Source: Apophysomyces variabilis (taxonomy: Eukaryota; Mucoromycota; Mucoromycetes; Mucorales; Mucoraceae). From it: a stretch of 64,000 bases of DNA. The notes beneath the pieces were generated by a model, which did not search any database, was not told the DNA's origin, and saw only the letters and a list, made by a program, of their open reading frames with translations. Both the position numbers and the translations under genes were made by a program. The stretch lies in the NCBI GenBank assembly GCA_002749535.1, contig MZZL01000033.1, forward strand, positions 1-64,000, given 5' to 3'. Shown here piece after piece: positions 43,005-56,250 of the stretch (the first letter of the stretch is position 1; every line of letters starts with the position of its first letter).

Positions 43005-45518
43005 TTATTCATCATCACTACTATCATCATCGCTATCTGATGAAGATGAATCTTCTTCTTCGTTTCTCGCTTTTCCTTTGTTTTGTTTTGAGCCTCCAGC
43101 CAAGGTTGATGCCAATCCCTGCTCACGCATCATCTTCATTTGACCAGCAATAGAGTCTTCCTCAGGCTCTGAGATGCTATCGTCTATTTCCTCTTCGGGT
43201 GGCAGATCAGATGGGTCCTGGATCGTCAAATTGACGTCCTGCATAATATCGGTACCCGAATAGGTATCAGACTTGACAAACAGTGAAAAGGTGTAAGTCC
43301 CAGGTTTGGGTGGGCCAGCGAAAGGAATTCGAACGGTTTGTTTGTCAACAATGTCAGTAACCTTAAAAGGGGGTACAAGAATTCGGTTAACTTTGGGATC
43401 TCCCAAGAAAATCCACCAGTAGGGTTTTTTCTCCTGTGGTCAAAAACGTCAGAACGATCGAAACCAGCTGTAAGCACTTACTCCAGGGTAAAAAGGCGTA
43501 TGTGCGAGAGGAAGACTTTCTTTGGGTTGCTTCGTCTTCTTATCGTCCTCATCCAGATCCTCGTCATCGCTATCCGCATCATTATCCTCAGTTTCGACGC
43601 TGACAACTTGACCATTTTTCAATTTAAGTACGAAAGTAACAATTGCACCCGTAGTTACAATTTCATCTCCCACCACTATAGTAGCATTGAATTGTTAATG
43701 ATGTAATAGCAATATCTCAAAATATACCTTTGAATGTTGCCTTGCGAATAGAAAGTCTGGGAACTCGATTGGCAACTTCAACAATATCCAAATATTGTTC
43801 ATCATTAGCCCATCTCAACAAATCCTTGCGCTCAGACTCTGGCATTTCTATAAGTTGTTTGACAGATTGGACGTTCTTTTTGGACTTGTTGAACTTGCGT
43901 AAAACTGTGTTATTGATATGAGGAAGCTGCTTAATAGAGAAATCACCGGGATGGGTAGCTTGCATTAAATGTTGCTGCACGTCCATAATAAGCACAGCGA
44001 CACCCAACCATTGCTTAACAATAGCAATTTGTAAAAGTCCCTGAAGAAGATGAATGGACTTTTCAACAATAAAGCGTTGATCTACCAATGCGTGAGCATT
44101 TTTCTTGACTATATCCCTCATTTACCTTTGACTAACAAGTTTGTATTGCCAACGATCAGTTTGGCATTCAGATCCAACCGAAGGAAATAAGCGTACAGCA
44201 GTGTTCTTGCTTTGCGACGATAAGGCGGAACTGACTATTGCAAATTCAGATATTCCAGCTTATTACAATATCATCAAACATACATCAGCTAATCGTTCGT
44301 ATTTTTCGCCGTATCTGTTTTCCATTTCTTCCGTGATCATAGTGTCGATTGACTTGAGAGTTTTTTCCTCTTCAGGGCGATAGCCAGCATTTTCCTTGAA
44401 CTCATGTGCTCCAGCAAGCAATTTGATAAAGTCTGAAAACAGGCTTTGTATGAGCAATACAAGACCTTTTCAGAACAAGTAACCAACCTTTAAATTCAAC
44501 GTTCTCCTTAAGGCCTTTTACGAAGATGGCCATTGTCGCGTTCAAAATCTTGTCCTTAGTGTATCGTCTAGAGTTATACCACCAGCGAGCCTATAATACA
44601 TATGCTTAGTTCTACTCCTTCCCTTTCAAATTACTTACAATGTAGTAAGGCAAACCGAAACCAAAGACTAAAGCATAGAATGCCAAGACGAATTTGCTAT
44701 TGGTTCCTTCCACCAGTTTTTTTGGCAATGCTACACCCATCGAGAACGACTGCTTTCCATCAGGATGACCATACAGCTCGTAATTCTCCCGCACATCATC
44801 GTTGGTCAAACTAAAATTAAAAATGAGCAAGTATCCTTCTCGTGCCAAACGTCAGAAACATACACTTGGTAGGCCTTGCTAATCTCGATGAAGCGTTCTT
44901 CCGATTCTTTCTCCGTACCAGGTTGTGCTTTATCCGGATGATATATCAGTGAGAGCTTTTTATACACTTTCTTAATTTCAGGCAACGCAGCACCCTAGTC
45001 CATAGATGATGATTAAGTGATATCTGCACGCACCTCTCCAATCAATAACTTACCTCCCGTAGTCCTAAAATCTTGTAAGGATCCCAAAGAGCCTGAGGTT
45101 GTTCAGCTTGCGATACTTGGTAAGCCAGAAGTCCAACGGCTAACCAGCCAAGCACAATGAAGATGATTCTGGATCGCTTTACGTTGAGTATCTGGATTGG
45201 AGGTTCATTGGATAAAAGAACAACTGCTTACTTGGGACTCATGAGCTGTTTCAGAACGCGGCTTGACCTAGCTCGATCGCTGTTTTTCCTTTCTTGTACA
45301 CATAAAGCGCATTTACACCACTGTTTACTATTCGTCTTTTCTAAAGGCACGTTAAGGATTCGATGTTGTTCAAAAAGCGCAAGGAACAGCGCCTTACTTG
45401 TTGCCTTCCATCCCGAGTACAGCAGGAGACTTGTAGCAGGTACAAGACACAGCAAGAGAACGGAAAGTAAGAAATAGTAGAAATTGAACCCCTCCTCGTC
45501 GTAGGTATACTGGGCCAT
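43005..45518 (-). CDS. SEC63: ER translocation protein Sec63 (J-domain membrane protein)
   Basis: Eleven exons (5' to 3'): 45518-45398, 45340-45232, 45168-45054, 44994-44864, 44810-44639, 44590-44488, 44432-44284, 44234-44154, 44103-43728, 43675-43482 and 43433-43005, giving 659 residues. Order: N-terminal transmembrane helix ([14 protein letters not shown]), a CKCALC loop, a second helix, the J domain with YHPDKAQPG (HPD motif), a third helix, Sec63/Brl domains ([26 protein letters not shown]), and an acidic C-tail ending SSDDE. Sec63 recruits BiP to the Sec61 channel for post-translational import. Exon 8's donor (GTTGGC) is weak and chosen by phase. Intron 1 is 57 nt and free of stops. Confidence 0.93.
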
Positions 45519-47167
45519 GATCAAGGATCGTCTATATTGTTGCCTTCTCTCTCAAAAAAAGAAATAGAAAGCGCGGTCTTTTCTTGTCAACATGTCATTG
45601 GATAATTTAAGAACAGCAATTTTAGGCCCTGTTGGGCAGATTCCCTTTCCGCTCTGGTTAAACCATGATTTCGTCCTTTCAAATGACGGAAAGACTTCAA
45701 ACTAAGCATTTATCCTTACCTTTTACTCCTCTAGCATAAGTGGTCTCCTTTTATGCAACATCTCTACTTTGAATAGGGTAAAGGTCTCGATGAAGATATT
45801 TTCCTATTAACCTCTAGTGAGAACAGAGATCAAGTGGCACGTCTGCCCAGCAGAGGCCACGAAAAACGCAAAGGCCTGAGATATTGTTCAATAAACATCA
45901 TAGCCACATGTTGATAAATCATAAGGAAATTCGGAATCCTTGTTTATATACAAAAAGGTATTAGAAAATACAATATGGTCTATCTGTCAGTGTATGCATG
46001 TTAAGAGCACTCAGTCGTCCAGTGTACATTCCATGGGACCAAGCTTATAGTTGCTATGGCTTGGATGGACTTCATATCTTGGAGAGGTTTAAGCCACGAT
46101 AACAAAGCGTCAGATACAGTGCTCATTTGTTAACTTCAAGCTCTCGATAGCCTCTACTAATGTCTGGCAACAGTAAAACCGGTATTTGCGTTTCCACACT
46201 CCCTCTCACTTGCGTCAGTCGCTAATTCAAGGCTCCCGGACAAACAGAAGTTTTGGAGTGAAACAGTGATCACAGTATGCGTTATTCATGTATTAGGGTG
46301 CGATTTGGCTTCTATTACAGAACTTGCTTTTGCGGTAAAAGCAGAATATATCCAGACAGCATGAAACCTATTTATCGTTGAACAAACAGAATAGTAGTAT
46401 AGCATGATGCTAGCCACCTATAATATCATCCATCGACAAATAGTAAGAGCAGCATAGGTGGTCGGTAGTGCCCCGGTTAGAGACGGAGATCGTGCATTCA
46501 CGGGATCGGTTGGAATGAAAGAAAAAACCTACGGCAGGGGACTTGTGCGATACAAACATCTGGTAAATCCTGTAGCAAGACGTAATAATCGAAGCCCTTG
46601 CTGCAGGTGGACCAAGCTATTCTCACTCGCAATCAGCGCTCTGTTCGGGGAGTGCTTATGGAAGCTGAAGTGTAGATATGGACATAAACAGACTTCTTAT
46701 CGGTACTCGGAAAGGCTATAACAAGCTAGTTGGAAATGAATACCTTGATAGAAGTAAAACTCAAAATGTGTTAACTTAAGCACAAGATACAAGATCAAAG
46801 AGCCAAGATAAGCTATAGAGATACAAATGACTTAATGCTTTAATGTATTTGACAATCTGTGATGAGTGTTCGAAAAGAAAAGGAAGAAATCCTGAATGGC
46901 GAGGCAAAGCTCGGTCAAAAATTCAGATCCATAAAGGCCTAGTTGGTATGTTCTTCCTGGTTCCATATAACTGTTCGTCACGAAATGACCTATGGTCTGA
47001 AATGGTATTGTACAGATGGATGATTGTAATGGAGAATGAATAAAATCTGCGCAATAGTATGTATGCGTTTGATCCGTCCCTGGTCGAGGTAACTGCGTAT
47101 GCTTAGCGAGGGGTATAATGTCTGCGGTTACTCACATAAGGATGGTAGAGAGTTTTATGAGGTGCAT
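45519..47167. other. Spacer between ASE1 and SEC63
   Basis: 1.65 kb with no supportable gene. Two short plus-strand open stretches (about 46458-46721 and 46843-47043) resemble no family I can name and may be decayed mobile DNA. Confidence 0.4.
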
Positions 47168-49913
47168 CTAAACGACCTTGCTGGAAACAGGAAGGGGTAT
47201 CTGAGAAGCTTTTCCAGAACGGCGAACAGGTTTGACTGAGAATGGCTTTTGAAATGTTGAAAGGCCATAAGCTTTCAGCTTGCTTCCCTGTGATAACTCA
47301 GATGGTGGTGTAGGTGGCATCTTAGAATCACTAGCTCGTCGGTGATGGATTGGCAGGTCGGAAGGATCTCTGACTGATGTGTAGCTTTGCCCCAGTTCAG
47401 GCATTGACATAGAGGTAGGCCGGCGTTTTGGAGCCTGTCGTTCTGCACGCCTCGGAACCGTCGAGAGACTCGATCTTAACTGAAATGTCTCCGGATAGCT
47501 ATAAGAAGATTGCTTTGTCACTTCCGACATGCTTGGATTTGGGGAAGCCTTTGGAACGTTTAGTTTCCGCTTTACAGACTTTGTAGAAGTTGATGGATTT
47601 AAAGCTGGTAGCGTCAGTTGCTTTGATTTGGATCTCGAAATGCTATTTCGTTGATGTCTGACTTTCGTTGAACTAGAAGGTGACATTGGCGCAGTGGATC
47701 CAGAGACTCTCGTACTAAACGACGTCTGTAGTTTCAATATGTTATTTCTTCCTATCGATGTAAGTGAAGCTGGGCGCGTCCTGATGCGTGGTTCCTGACT
47801 TTTCGTCATGTTGCGAGCTGGAGTATCGACGTAGTCAGGGTTCAAAAAGCCAAAAAAAGTCTGATTCGCTACTCGAGCGGCAATTTCGTCCCGCTATTAC
47901 ATCGAGTTAGCGCAGTTTGTAGACTGACTATTTGTGTTTTACCAAGGTGTCTAGGTATCTTCGTTCTCCAACAATGAATGGTTTTTTCGAAACGCGTTCA
48001 AACTTCTGTACAGCATGCATGAGTTTTTTGTCCAGTTTAAGTAGCGTTGGGAAACATGATTTCCTGAAGCGCTCCTGCTCATTTAGTATGAATGACGATT
48101 GAAAAAGTCTTCCAGGATCAGATGCGGTCTTTTCAAAGTCAACCATTTTCTACAAGACTTTGTCACTTATTGATTTGATTCATTGTTTCGATGCTTTACC
48201 TGGATGATATCTTTCCGTTCCTTCATTATCTTGGAAAGATTCGCACTGTCGTGCTGAATATCTTGCAGATAACGGATATGTTCGTCCACTATGGTTCGGA
48301 CTTCATCCATCGTATGAACTAAATCGCCAACTAAGTGCATATGCCGTGATCTATGTTGTAAAACACATACGTTCATGCAGTCGATTCATAAAGTCTTCAC
48401 GCTCGTTCTGTGTTAACAAGCATTTGTCCCATAGATTCTCCAACTTGACTTTAAACTATCAAAGCATGTCAAAACTTACAAACCTGCCTTTACAATACTT
48501 ATGGTTGTATTTATACCTTGTTTATATATTCCTCTGTCATCGATCGAACAACTGCTTTAAGTTTTTCAAATTCCGTTCGCAGCTTGAGCCAATTTTTAAT
48601 TAGCCACATACTACGTTGCACATTGCTAGGTGTACCTCGTTCATATATTCGCTGTCCAAGGATTGTCGAATAGGGCAACGCTTGTCGAGAGGGATATTTA
48701 GTTCTTCCCAGATTGCTCGAAGTCCTTTCATATATTTTGTATACATGGCTAATCGTTCATTATAAATGGATCTTAGGGTATGTGCTTTCATTGTCAGTGT
48801 GCGAACAACATCAGCTGCGAGTGATAACGGTTCGTGCATGTCTTTGTTATAATACATTTCCTCTGCGAAATCCGCTGTCAAATGATGGTCGTCGATTTTT
48901 AAGTCCATGTGTACTTTTTCGAATGTATCTAACAACGCTACATCCAGTGCATTGTTCTTGTCAGGCGTTACATTAAGAATTTTCCAGTAATAGTGAATAG
49001 CGCGTACAGAGGATTCAAATTCGTTTCGCCGAACCATCTATGGAAACATGTTACGTTTTAATCTAAAATTGTAAATTACCTTAACCCGTGACAGGTCACG
49101 CAAACCACAACTAATCTGTAGGCGGGACATTTCAATGAGTTGTTTGACATAGAAAAAGCTTCTAGATATTCTTAAAACAAACCGATTGCATAGTGCTCCA
49201 ACTCATATCATTTTCGTAGTACTAAACAATTTAACATGCAGTTAAAAACAATGTGCATATAAGGCAAATTCAGTACCTCATATGGTTTAAACGGGTGAAC
49301 ATCTGTCAACTCCCTAACTAATTGAGCGATTTGCGAAAGCCAATCTTTCACATGTAGTCGTCGTTGAGAAATTTCCTAGAAATAAGGGTATTAGGAAGAA
49401 AACAACAAGGCATTCCTCAAACCAAACCGTTGCAGATGCATACATGAGCCAGTCTAGAGTCCAACATAAAAAGATCTCGTTGTCTTGAAAATGATGGGTT
49501 AAGATCCATATGGAATTCGGTAATTTCAGGCGTATATTTGCACAACTGCGATTCTAAAATGCTTTCAAGAGGTACTCCTAATATTTCGCAATGCTGTTCT
49601 ATGCTTGCCTACCAGTAACGGGTTATTAATCCAAGACAAATCAAAAAGTAGTTAAATTCATGCAATTTTTTCATTTACCATAATATCCTCGATATCGGCA
49701 GACAACAAGCGCTTTTGAAGCTCCTCATATTCAATCGCTCTATCTAACTCGTATAATACATGCTTGTCAAGGAATGAGGCGCATGATCCATTGCAATAAA
49801 TCCCTCACTTGTAGCTTGTGATTAACGGTAGACGCATCCAGTGGTGAACCAAGAGAAATCCATAGATTATAAAGTTTTGAAATCTTGGAATTCAGGCACT
49901 CCATTACTGACAT
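47168..49913 (-). CDS. ASE1: Microtubule-bundling protein Ase1/PRC1/MAP65
   Basis: About eleven exons (5' to 3'): 49913-49809, 49762-49679, 49608-49444, 49375-49277, one around 49170-49080, then 49037-48636, 48582-48517, 48455-48371, 48330-48200, 48149-47943 and 47893-47168, giving roughly 700 residues. The N-terminus has the PRC1-type SKLYNLWISLG. Spectrin-like helices follow, with VKLENLWDKCLLTQNEREDF, then FEKTASDPGRLFQSSFILNE, characteristic of fungal Ase1. The C-terminal 240 residues are basic and Ser/Pro-rich, with likely CDK sites. Ase1 crosslinks antiparallel microtubules at the spindle midzone. The junction of exons 4 and 5 could not be resolved in phase: either a microexon or a local sequence error. 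Confidence 0.85.
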
Positions 49914-52875
49914 TCAAAGCTGTGCCAATTGTGAATGTAGAGGCTATATTCAGCGACCAAAGCGAGGGAAGGGGCAAAGAAATGAACGTGACGAAGCTGC
50001 GCTATCTTAAAAAGCGGAATTGGCACTTGATTCTTAATTTGTGAGAAACAACCCCTTCCCAGTTTGGAATCATATACAGCTAATTAGGAAACATGTGTTT
50101 CTTTTTCAGTTCCTTTTACCATGCTGACACTCTTTGTAGGTTGCCATTCCAGAATATCATCTGCCCATGCATTACCATAGATGAAAAAATCATTGAATTC
50201 GTTCCTTAGCAACAGCATGTCCTGGCGCATCTCTCGTTCCTGACCTGTATGTCATTTCAACCTTTCATCAGCATGCTATTTAAATTATGCCCTACAAAAT
50301 TTATCCATATGGCAGAGTGGGAAAGAAGGAACCACATGAACAGACGTGGCTTTGTCCAAAGAAAATAACTCCCATAAGTTAAGTTGACAATATTCATAAT
50401 CGAGAAATAGCATTGTCTTTCTCTCTTTTACCATCCAACTTTTGAAAACCTATTTTATTGTTTTTGACTGAGCTTGACAAGAATGAAGTGTTCCTTTCAA
50501 CGCCATAGATACCTTTCAAAAACCTGTACATGATCTGACCTTAATTACCATGCACTGCGCGTCGTAAAATAGTTTGCATTCTTGGACTATCCGAAAACTA
50601 CTGGCGCTCCTTGCGTTCATCGAGTCGAATGGAACGACAGTGGCGTAATTTAAACGTGCACCTTCTTTTTATTTAATGTTGCACATAGGCTTATTGCGGT
50701 AGCATTATGGAATGTCGTGTTCATAGCAAGGAAATTGATCCTCATTCTATCAATTCCTATAATTATACCCAACTTTTCGCAAACGCTCTATTATTGTTCA
50801 ACAAGACCATTAACAATATCAGTTGCAGAATGTACAACAATGTGTATCTCAGTACTCTATTGATGCAAGCATTCTTACTAAGTGCATACGAATAAAGCAA
50901 ATCATAGCAATCTCCGTGTATGTCGAGAATCACCGGAAGCCAAATGTCTTGAACGTAGCAAGTAAGGAACTTTGTTGATGGAGAAATTATTTTAGTGCCG
51001 CTCTTGGCTTTCGTGATAAGAAGCAACTAGCCAAGAATAGCCAGGTGCAGCCATTGAATACGGCTCACTGTTGTGATCGAAGCAAGCAACCAGTTCGGAA
51101 TCTGAGTGAAGGATTCAGTCAAAAATATGTTGTACATTTCTAAAATGTGAAGTAGTATGAAGGCATCAGATCATGCAAGGTTACCAAACAAACAGGGAAG
51201 CCAACCGGCTACAAATAATTTGGATAAACGCTTCATTATGTCTATACACTTAGGTATGTACATGTTGTGACACTTCCACTGCATATCAATTTCGTTTCTG
51301 GTAAATGTGCTCATCACTTGGGAGCCTTTAGAAAAGTTCGAAAGGAAAACCCAAGGAAAGGTAAAGCCGGAAAAGGTCAAAGAAACTACTTCTTTTCTTT
51401 TTGTTTTTATCCGCGTAGACAATGATACTATATTCTTGAACCCAAGCATTCCATTTTTGATCATAACTCAGAGATTAATCCAAATGCTTTATGTTCATCC
51501 TTCAGTTTGCAAAACCTCTGTCCCGGACCGTTTTGACTGTGAGCGTAGCTTTGTAAGCTTTCACTCAGTAGGTGAATAGAGGATGTTGGTCTCTCTACTG
51601 ATATCACTTATTCTCATGTTTTCAAGCCTTTGATTAGATGCTGTGTATAGCTTGAAATATTCGGCAAACATTCAACACAAACCGGCCGCTTTAAAGAAAC
51701 TGTAGCCTCCTTCTCGTTGGTCCCACCAGTCAATGGCGCAGGGTTGGCCCCTGTCGATGAGCAGGAGTATTCTTTGGGGAGCCTTAAAAAGATGTCAAGA
51801 TCCTGTTCTATTTACTAATTATGAGCAAAGTTTTACGCTGTGCCAACGAATTTTGCGTTCGCTGGAGAATCACGTTGATGTAAACGAGGGTTACTTGTTA
51901 CATAACCCGATTTATTAGCGACGCATAATTATCCTTTTTAGCGTGTATGTGATTATTTCTCGAGAACAAAATGTGTTAGAGTAGCATAAAAAAGCATACA
52001 TAGACAGAGTAGGATTGAATCAACCAAGTAGCCATTGAGGAGCGTTTGTTCTTGTTTGATTTGAAGCTTTTGTTTCTCCTTACAAGACCATTGTTCGATG
52101 CACATTCCTTTGGCTAGAGAATCACGTTATTTCTTCAGGCTGGGTTGATGTGTGCTATTTTATTGATTTTCTTGAGATATATATGAATATAGAAGATATA
52201 CGGTCTTTCTGCGCAAAATCTTCCTGGAACGGAATATGCAAGGCACTGAATATGGATTTTTAATGCGAACAGACCATAAAGACATGACAGCTATTTCACC
52301 TCTTCGATACGGTCTGGAGACTACACATTTATAATTATACAACTTTGATTTAAGCATAGCGCACAAAGTTTGCATCCAGAAGCCGTATGGATCTTCAGCA
52401 GTTGCCTCGTTTCTGATTCCTTTGTTGGGTGCAACTTGCGAATCCTGGAAACGCGGTTCTTAACATTTGATTGCAGCGGTGCCTCAAATTGATGCTGCCA
52501 ACAGAGCGGGGAATCCAGAAACAGAGAGGCTCTCGTTCTATAAGCAGTTTGGACGTTTTAGCTTTCTTTCGCTTTTCTCTCTTTCTTTTCATACCTTATT
52601 CCTAATCCGAGAAACCTTTCCCTTCCATATACTCTTATTCCATTTTTTTTTACCCAAATTATTCCTTGTCTGACAATACATGTAAGCGATTCAACTTCCA
52701 GATGGAAGAAAAGAACAACCTTGTCTTGCACTTTTGACGGTTGCTAATCTTGACGTCTTGTTGCTTTCTATCTTATCAAACCCAAATATCATTTATTGCC
52801 TGGATTGTTCTTTATTGTTAGGTAGGTGTTTGAGATGTTTAATATCGCCTTATGTTATTGACCTATTCAGATAGA
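49914..52875. other. Long spacer between ASE1 and RHO1
   Basis: Nearly 3 kb with no recognised gene; short open frames only. The 52390-52870 segment upstream of RHO1 is pyrimidine-rich with TTTCTTTC-type tracts, as in promoter or leader DNA. Confidence 0.4.
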
Positions 52876-53831
52876 ATGGCTGAAATTAGAAGGAAACTAG
52901 TTATTGTCGGTGATGGTGCATGCGGCAAGACTTGTCTTTTGATAGTGTTCTCGAAGGGAACTTTCCCAGAGGTAATATCAGTTAGGGAAATGAGGAGCAC
53001 GCGTGAGGGAGAGTGTTTTGGGGGGCTGCAACGCCTCTTCAGCCTGTTGCCGAGCCATTCTTGGGATAGGAAATGACCAATTGGCGGAGTAATGTTGTTG
53101 CATATGGTATCAGACCACTGTGGATTGCTGACAATCTCGTTTCTTTTTATTGCTACGTTTCACAGCACTATGTGCCTACTGTCTTTGAAAACTATGTGGC
53201 TGATGTCGAGGTGGATGGAAAACACTGCGAGTTGGCGTTATGGGATACTGCAGGTAGACCTATTTTTAGAAAGTCGTGGCGAGTTTAGATCCTCGTGCAT
53301 ATCCCTTCTCATCTTTTTATATTTGCAGGCCAGGAAGATTATGATCGTCTGCGTCCATTGTCCTACCCCGATTCACATGTGATCCTTATCTGCTTTGCTG
53401 TTGATTCTCCCGATTCACTCGACAACGTCCAAGAAAAGGTGATTTGTGTAAATATTCTAATATTTGCCCTAACGAAACGGTGGATAGTGGATCTCCGAAG
53501 TACTTCATTTTTGCCAGGGTCTTCCTATCGTTCTAGTGGCATGCAAAAAGGATCTACGGGATAACCCACAAACAATTGAAGAACTCAGAAAGACATCCCA
53601 GCGGCCCGTAACATACGACGAGGTAAGTAGTCTATATCCATCCGAAATCTGAAACCAATATCCTCTATCAAGGGACTTGCCGTCGCGCAGAAGATCGGAG
53701 CTTATCGATATTTGGAATGTTCTGCAAAGAGCAATGACGGTGTGCGTGAAGTTTTTGAACATGCAACTCGTGCTGCACTCATGGTGGACAAGCCCAAGCC
53801 TAGGGGGAGGGGCAAGTGCACCATCTTGTAA
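52876..53831 (+). CDS. RHO1: Rho-family GTPase, Rho1-like
   Basis: Five exons: 52876-52971, 53166-53253, 53329-53438, 53488-53622 and 53673-53831, giving 195 residues. P-loop GDGACGKT, effector loop [57 protein letters not shown] with KKDLRDN (base specificity), [10 protein letters not shown], a polybasic tail and the CaaX box CTIL (Leu-ending, so geranylgeranylation is expected). Rho1 activates cell-wall glucan synthesis, protein kinase C and formins in fungi. Intron 1 is 194 nt, longer than the others, placed after the P-loop exon. The Rho1 rather than Cdc42/Rac assignment rests on the effector region and tail. Confidence 0.93.
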
Positions 53832-54214
53832 AATATTGTCTAGTGAATGATATCTTACGCTACTCTAAAATAAATCTTACGTCCAGGAAAGGAGGAGTTT
53901 GCGCTAAGAACAGAAAATATGATAGGTGTCAATAGTAAAATCAGTTTAGCAGGAAGCGTACTTGACTTACATAACCTTCGATCCTGCAATGGACTAAAAT
54001 TCATGCAAGCAGCATAAAAGGCGCACTCATGGTTAGTAGTTGAAATGGGTATTTCCGTATCGTGTACTTGACCCCGAGGGGTTATCCCCATCAATCGTAC
54101 GGGTGTTTAACATCATCTCAAATCTAGGATCGTATGGGCGAGGAGAAAGTGGAGTCGAGCAATGTTACAGTCAGCATAAACTGACTGTGTGCTGTTCATG
54201 ACATGTCTAGTATT
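53832..54214. other. 3' spacer carrying repeat module A
   Basis: 383 bp between convergent RHO1 and D2HGDH, mostly filled by module A. Confidence 0.5.
53878..54080. repeat. Dispersed repeat module A, copy 3
   Basis: Begins ACGTCCAGGAAAGGAGGAG, like CGTCCATGCAAGGATTAAG in copy 4. It then has TTTGCGCTAAG, GCAGGAAGCGTACTTGACTT, CTGCAATGGACTAAAATTCA and CATGGTTAGTAGTTG in the same order. No B module follows. Confidence 0.55.
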
Positions 54215-56250
54215 TTATTCCAAATGCATTTCCGGGACAACTTTATATGGATTCATGATGAGATTGGGATCAAGACTATGTTTGATGGCACGCATTAGAC
54301 GAAGTTGGGTATCACTTTTGCATTGCTTCATATAGTTCACTTTGGAAACCCCAATGCCATGTTCTGCCGTGATAGAGCCATTGTGCTTGACTGTTTTATG
54401 CATGTCAAATAAGATCACTTGATATGCTAAGACTTACTCGCCCATTGAAACAAGAAATTGTCCATTTCTTTTTGTCCAACTTCGTCAAATCTGTGTACGT
54501 TGGCCATAATATGCAGATTCTGCGAGAAGTATTAGTATCTGATTATTTTTTCGGTTCGTGACATTTACACCATCCCCGAGGTGACCGAATCCCAACAGGT
54601 TAGAATAAGTTTTTCCTTGACCTAAGAGCCCTAGTTTACTAAAGTGGTCCTTTGTATCCTCCACCATCTTATACAACAATTTCGTATCCATTGCAAAGTC
54701 GTAAGTCATAGCTGTTCCAGCTTTTGTAATGGCTTCGGGAATCTTTTCTCGCCAATTCCATAATGATTGAGCCTATAACACGAATATATCAAACCAGCGA
54801 ACACACAGCTGGTCTTCCATAATACCTGCTTTGAATCTTGAGCCACAACCCCATCCCGGGATACAGAAGACTCCATAAGCCGAGTAAGAAATGCCTCTAA
54901 TTTCTAGAACAACATTTAAATTATGTTTGAATACAATAACATACTTCTAGGTCGTGGTCAGCGCGACTCCCCTGCGTTTCGATTAGAGCATAAAACGGAA
55001 AACGCTGTCCAAAGGGATATTTCTCGCTTGGTTGCATCACAGACTGTACAACGTCTACCGAATCATTGTCCCAAAATTCAAATGCTGCAAACGTTATTTT
55101 AGTTTTTCCAGTCCAAAAAAGTTAGGACTTTACCCGATAAAATTTCGGATAAATCCTCTTTTGCCAATACGAAAGATTTCAGTACATGGTTAAATGATTC
55201 CAACCCAATAACTGCGACATTCACAGCCTAGTATATATATTAGCCGTTTGCCCTTGTCCTAACACTTGGAAAACAGACCTTTGGACGTCGTGGTGTTGTC
55301 AACGACACACCAGTTACTATACCCAGCGTGCCTTCAGCGCCAATAAACAGTTGTTTCAAGTCGTATCCTGTATTATCCTTCCGCAATGTTGACAGATTGT
55401 CTAATATACTTCCATCTGGTAGTACCTATGTACATGGCCATGGAAATTAAGTCATGGATCAAAGAGTCCTTCTCTTGTGTTTACCACTTCTAGTCCGAGT
55501 ACATTGCCGTGCATGTTACCGTAACGTATTAATCTCAGACCGCCAGCATTTGTGCTGACATTGCCTCCCAACTGACAAGATCCTTTGGCACCTAGATCGA
55601 GTGGAACGGTATATCCGCGTGGCCTTAAATATTCATCGAGTGTTTCCAAAATTACACCACCGTCAACGACAGCAACTCCCGAAACGTCATCAAAGGACCT
55701 GATTTTGTTCATTTTGGACATATTCAAAATAATCTCATCGAATACTGGAATACAGCCACCACTCACTCCCGTGTTTCCACCTTGAGGAACAACCGCTAAT
55801 TTTTCCATATTGCAATACTTTAAAATACTTGACACTTGCTGAGTTGTTGTTGGGAAAAGGCACAGGCTAATGGCAGCAAATACAAATGAGAATAAAGAAT
55901 ATACATTTTGTTTTGTGTAGTTACGCACGATGATGCTCCTCGATAGAGTTTGAATAGATCAATGTTGTATGGGGAAAGAGTGCATGACTCAGCTGAGTCA
56001 TGTATAACATTGTTTGGGGTTAGTACCGTACGGAAAAAGTCAACATCCTTTTGGGAGAGCTAATGAGCAGATAGTAGCAGGAACACGTTTAGGGTCAACG
56101 AGGAGCCAAGGCATAGTTGATTTTCAGGATACGGACCTGTTTGTATTGTCGTCTCTTTAGGTCATGATAGCGTTCACTTGTCAATGGTACTATTTGCTTT
56201 GTGGAAAGGGCGAAACTTCTTCGTCCTCTAAGTAACAGACCTTTTTGCAT
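54215..56250 (-). CDS. DLD2: D-2-hydroxyglutarate / D-lactate dehydrogenase, mitochondrial FAD enzyme
   Basis: Ten exons (5' to 3'): 56250-56137, 56059-55929, 55866-55485, 55425-55279, 55227-55134, 55084-54945, 54903-54826, 54772-54569, 54519-54438 and 54390-54215, giving 515 residues. The N-terminus [18 protein letters not shown] is Arg-rich without acids, fitting a mitochondrial presequence. FAD-binding PCMH domain: [58 protein letters not shown]-terminal domain: GHLGDGNLH and [12 protein letters not shown]. The family oxidises D-2-hydroxyglutarate or D-lactate and passes electrons to flavoprotein or cytochrome acceptors. D2HGDH versus Dld2 naming cannot be separated from sequence alone. 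Confidence 0.92.

Noticed and set aside
49841..50044. Plus-strand 67-codon ORF vaguely like the hAT transposase dimerisation region
   Set aside because: It lies antisense to the ASE1 first exon, whose SKLYNLWISLG motif is specific; its start is GTG/ATG-poor and the hAT resemblance is weak.
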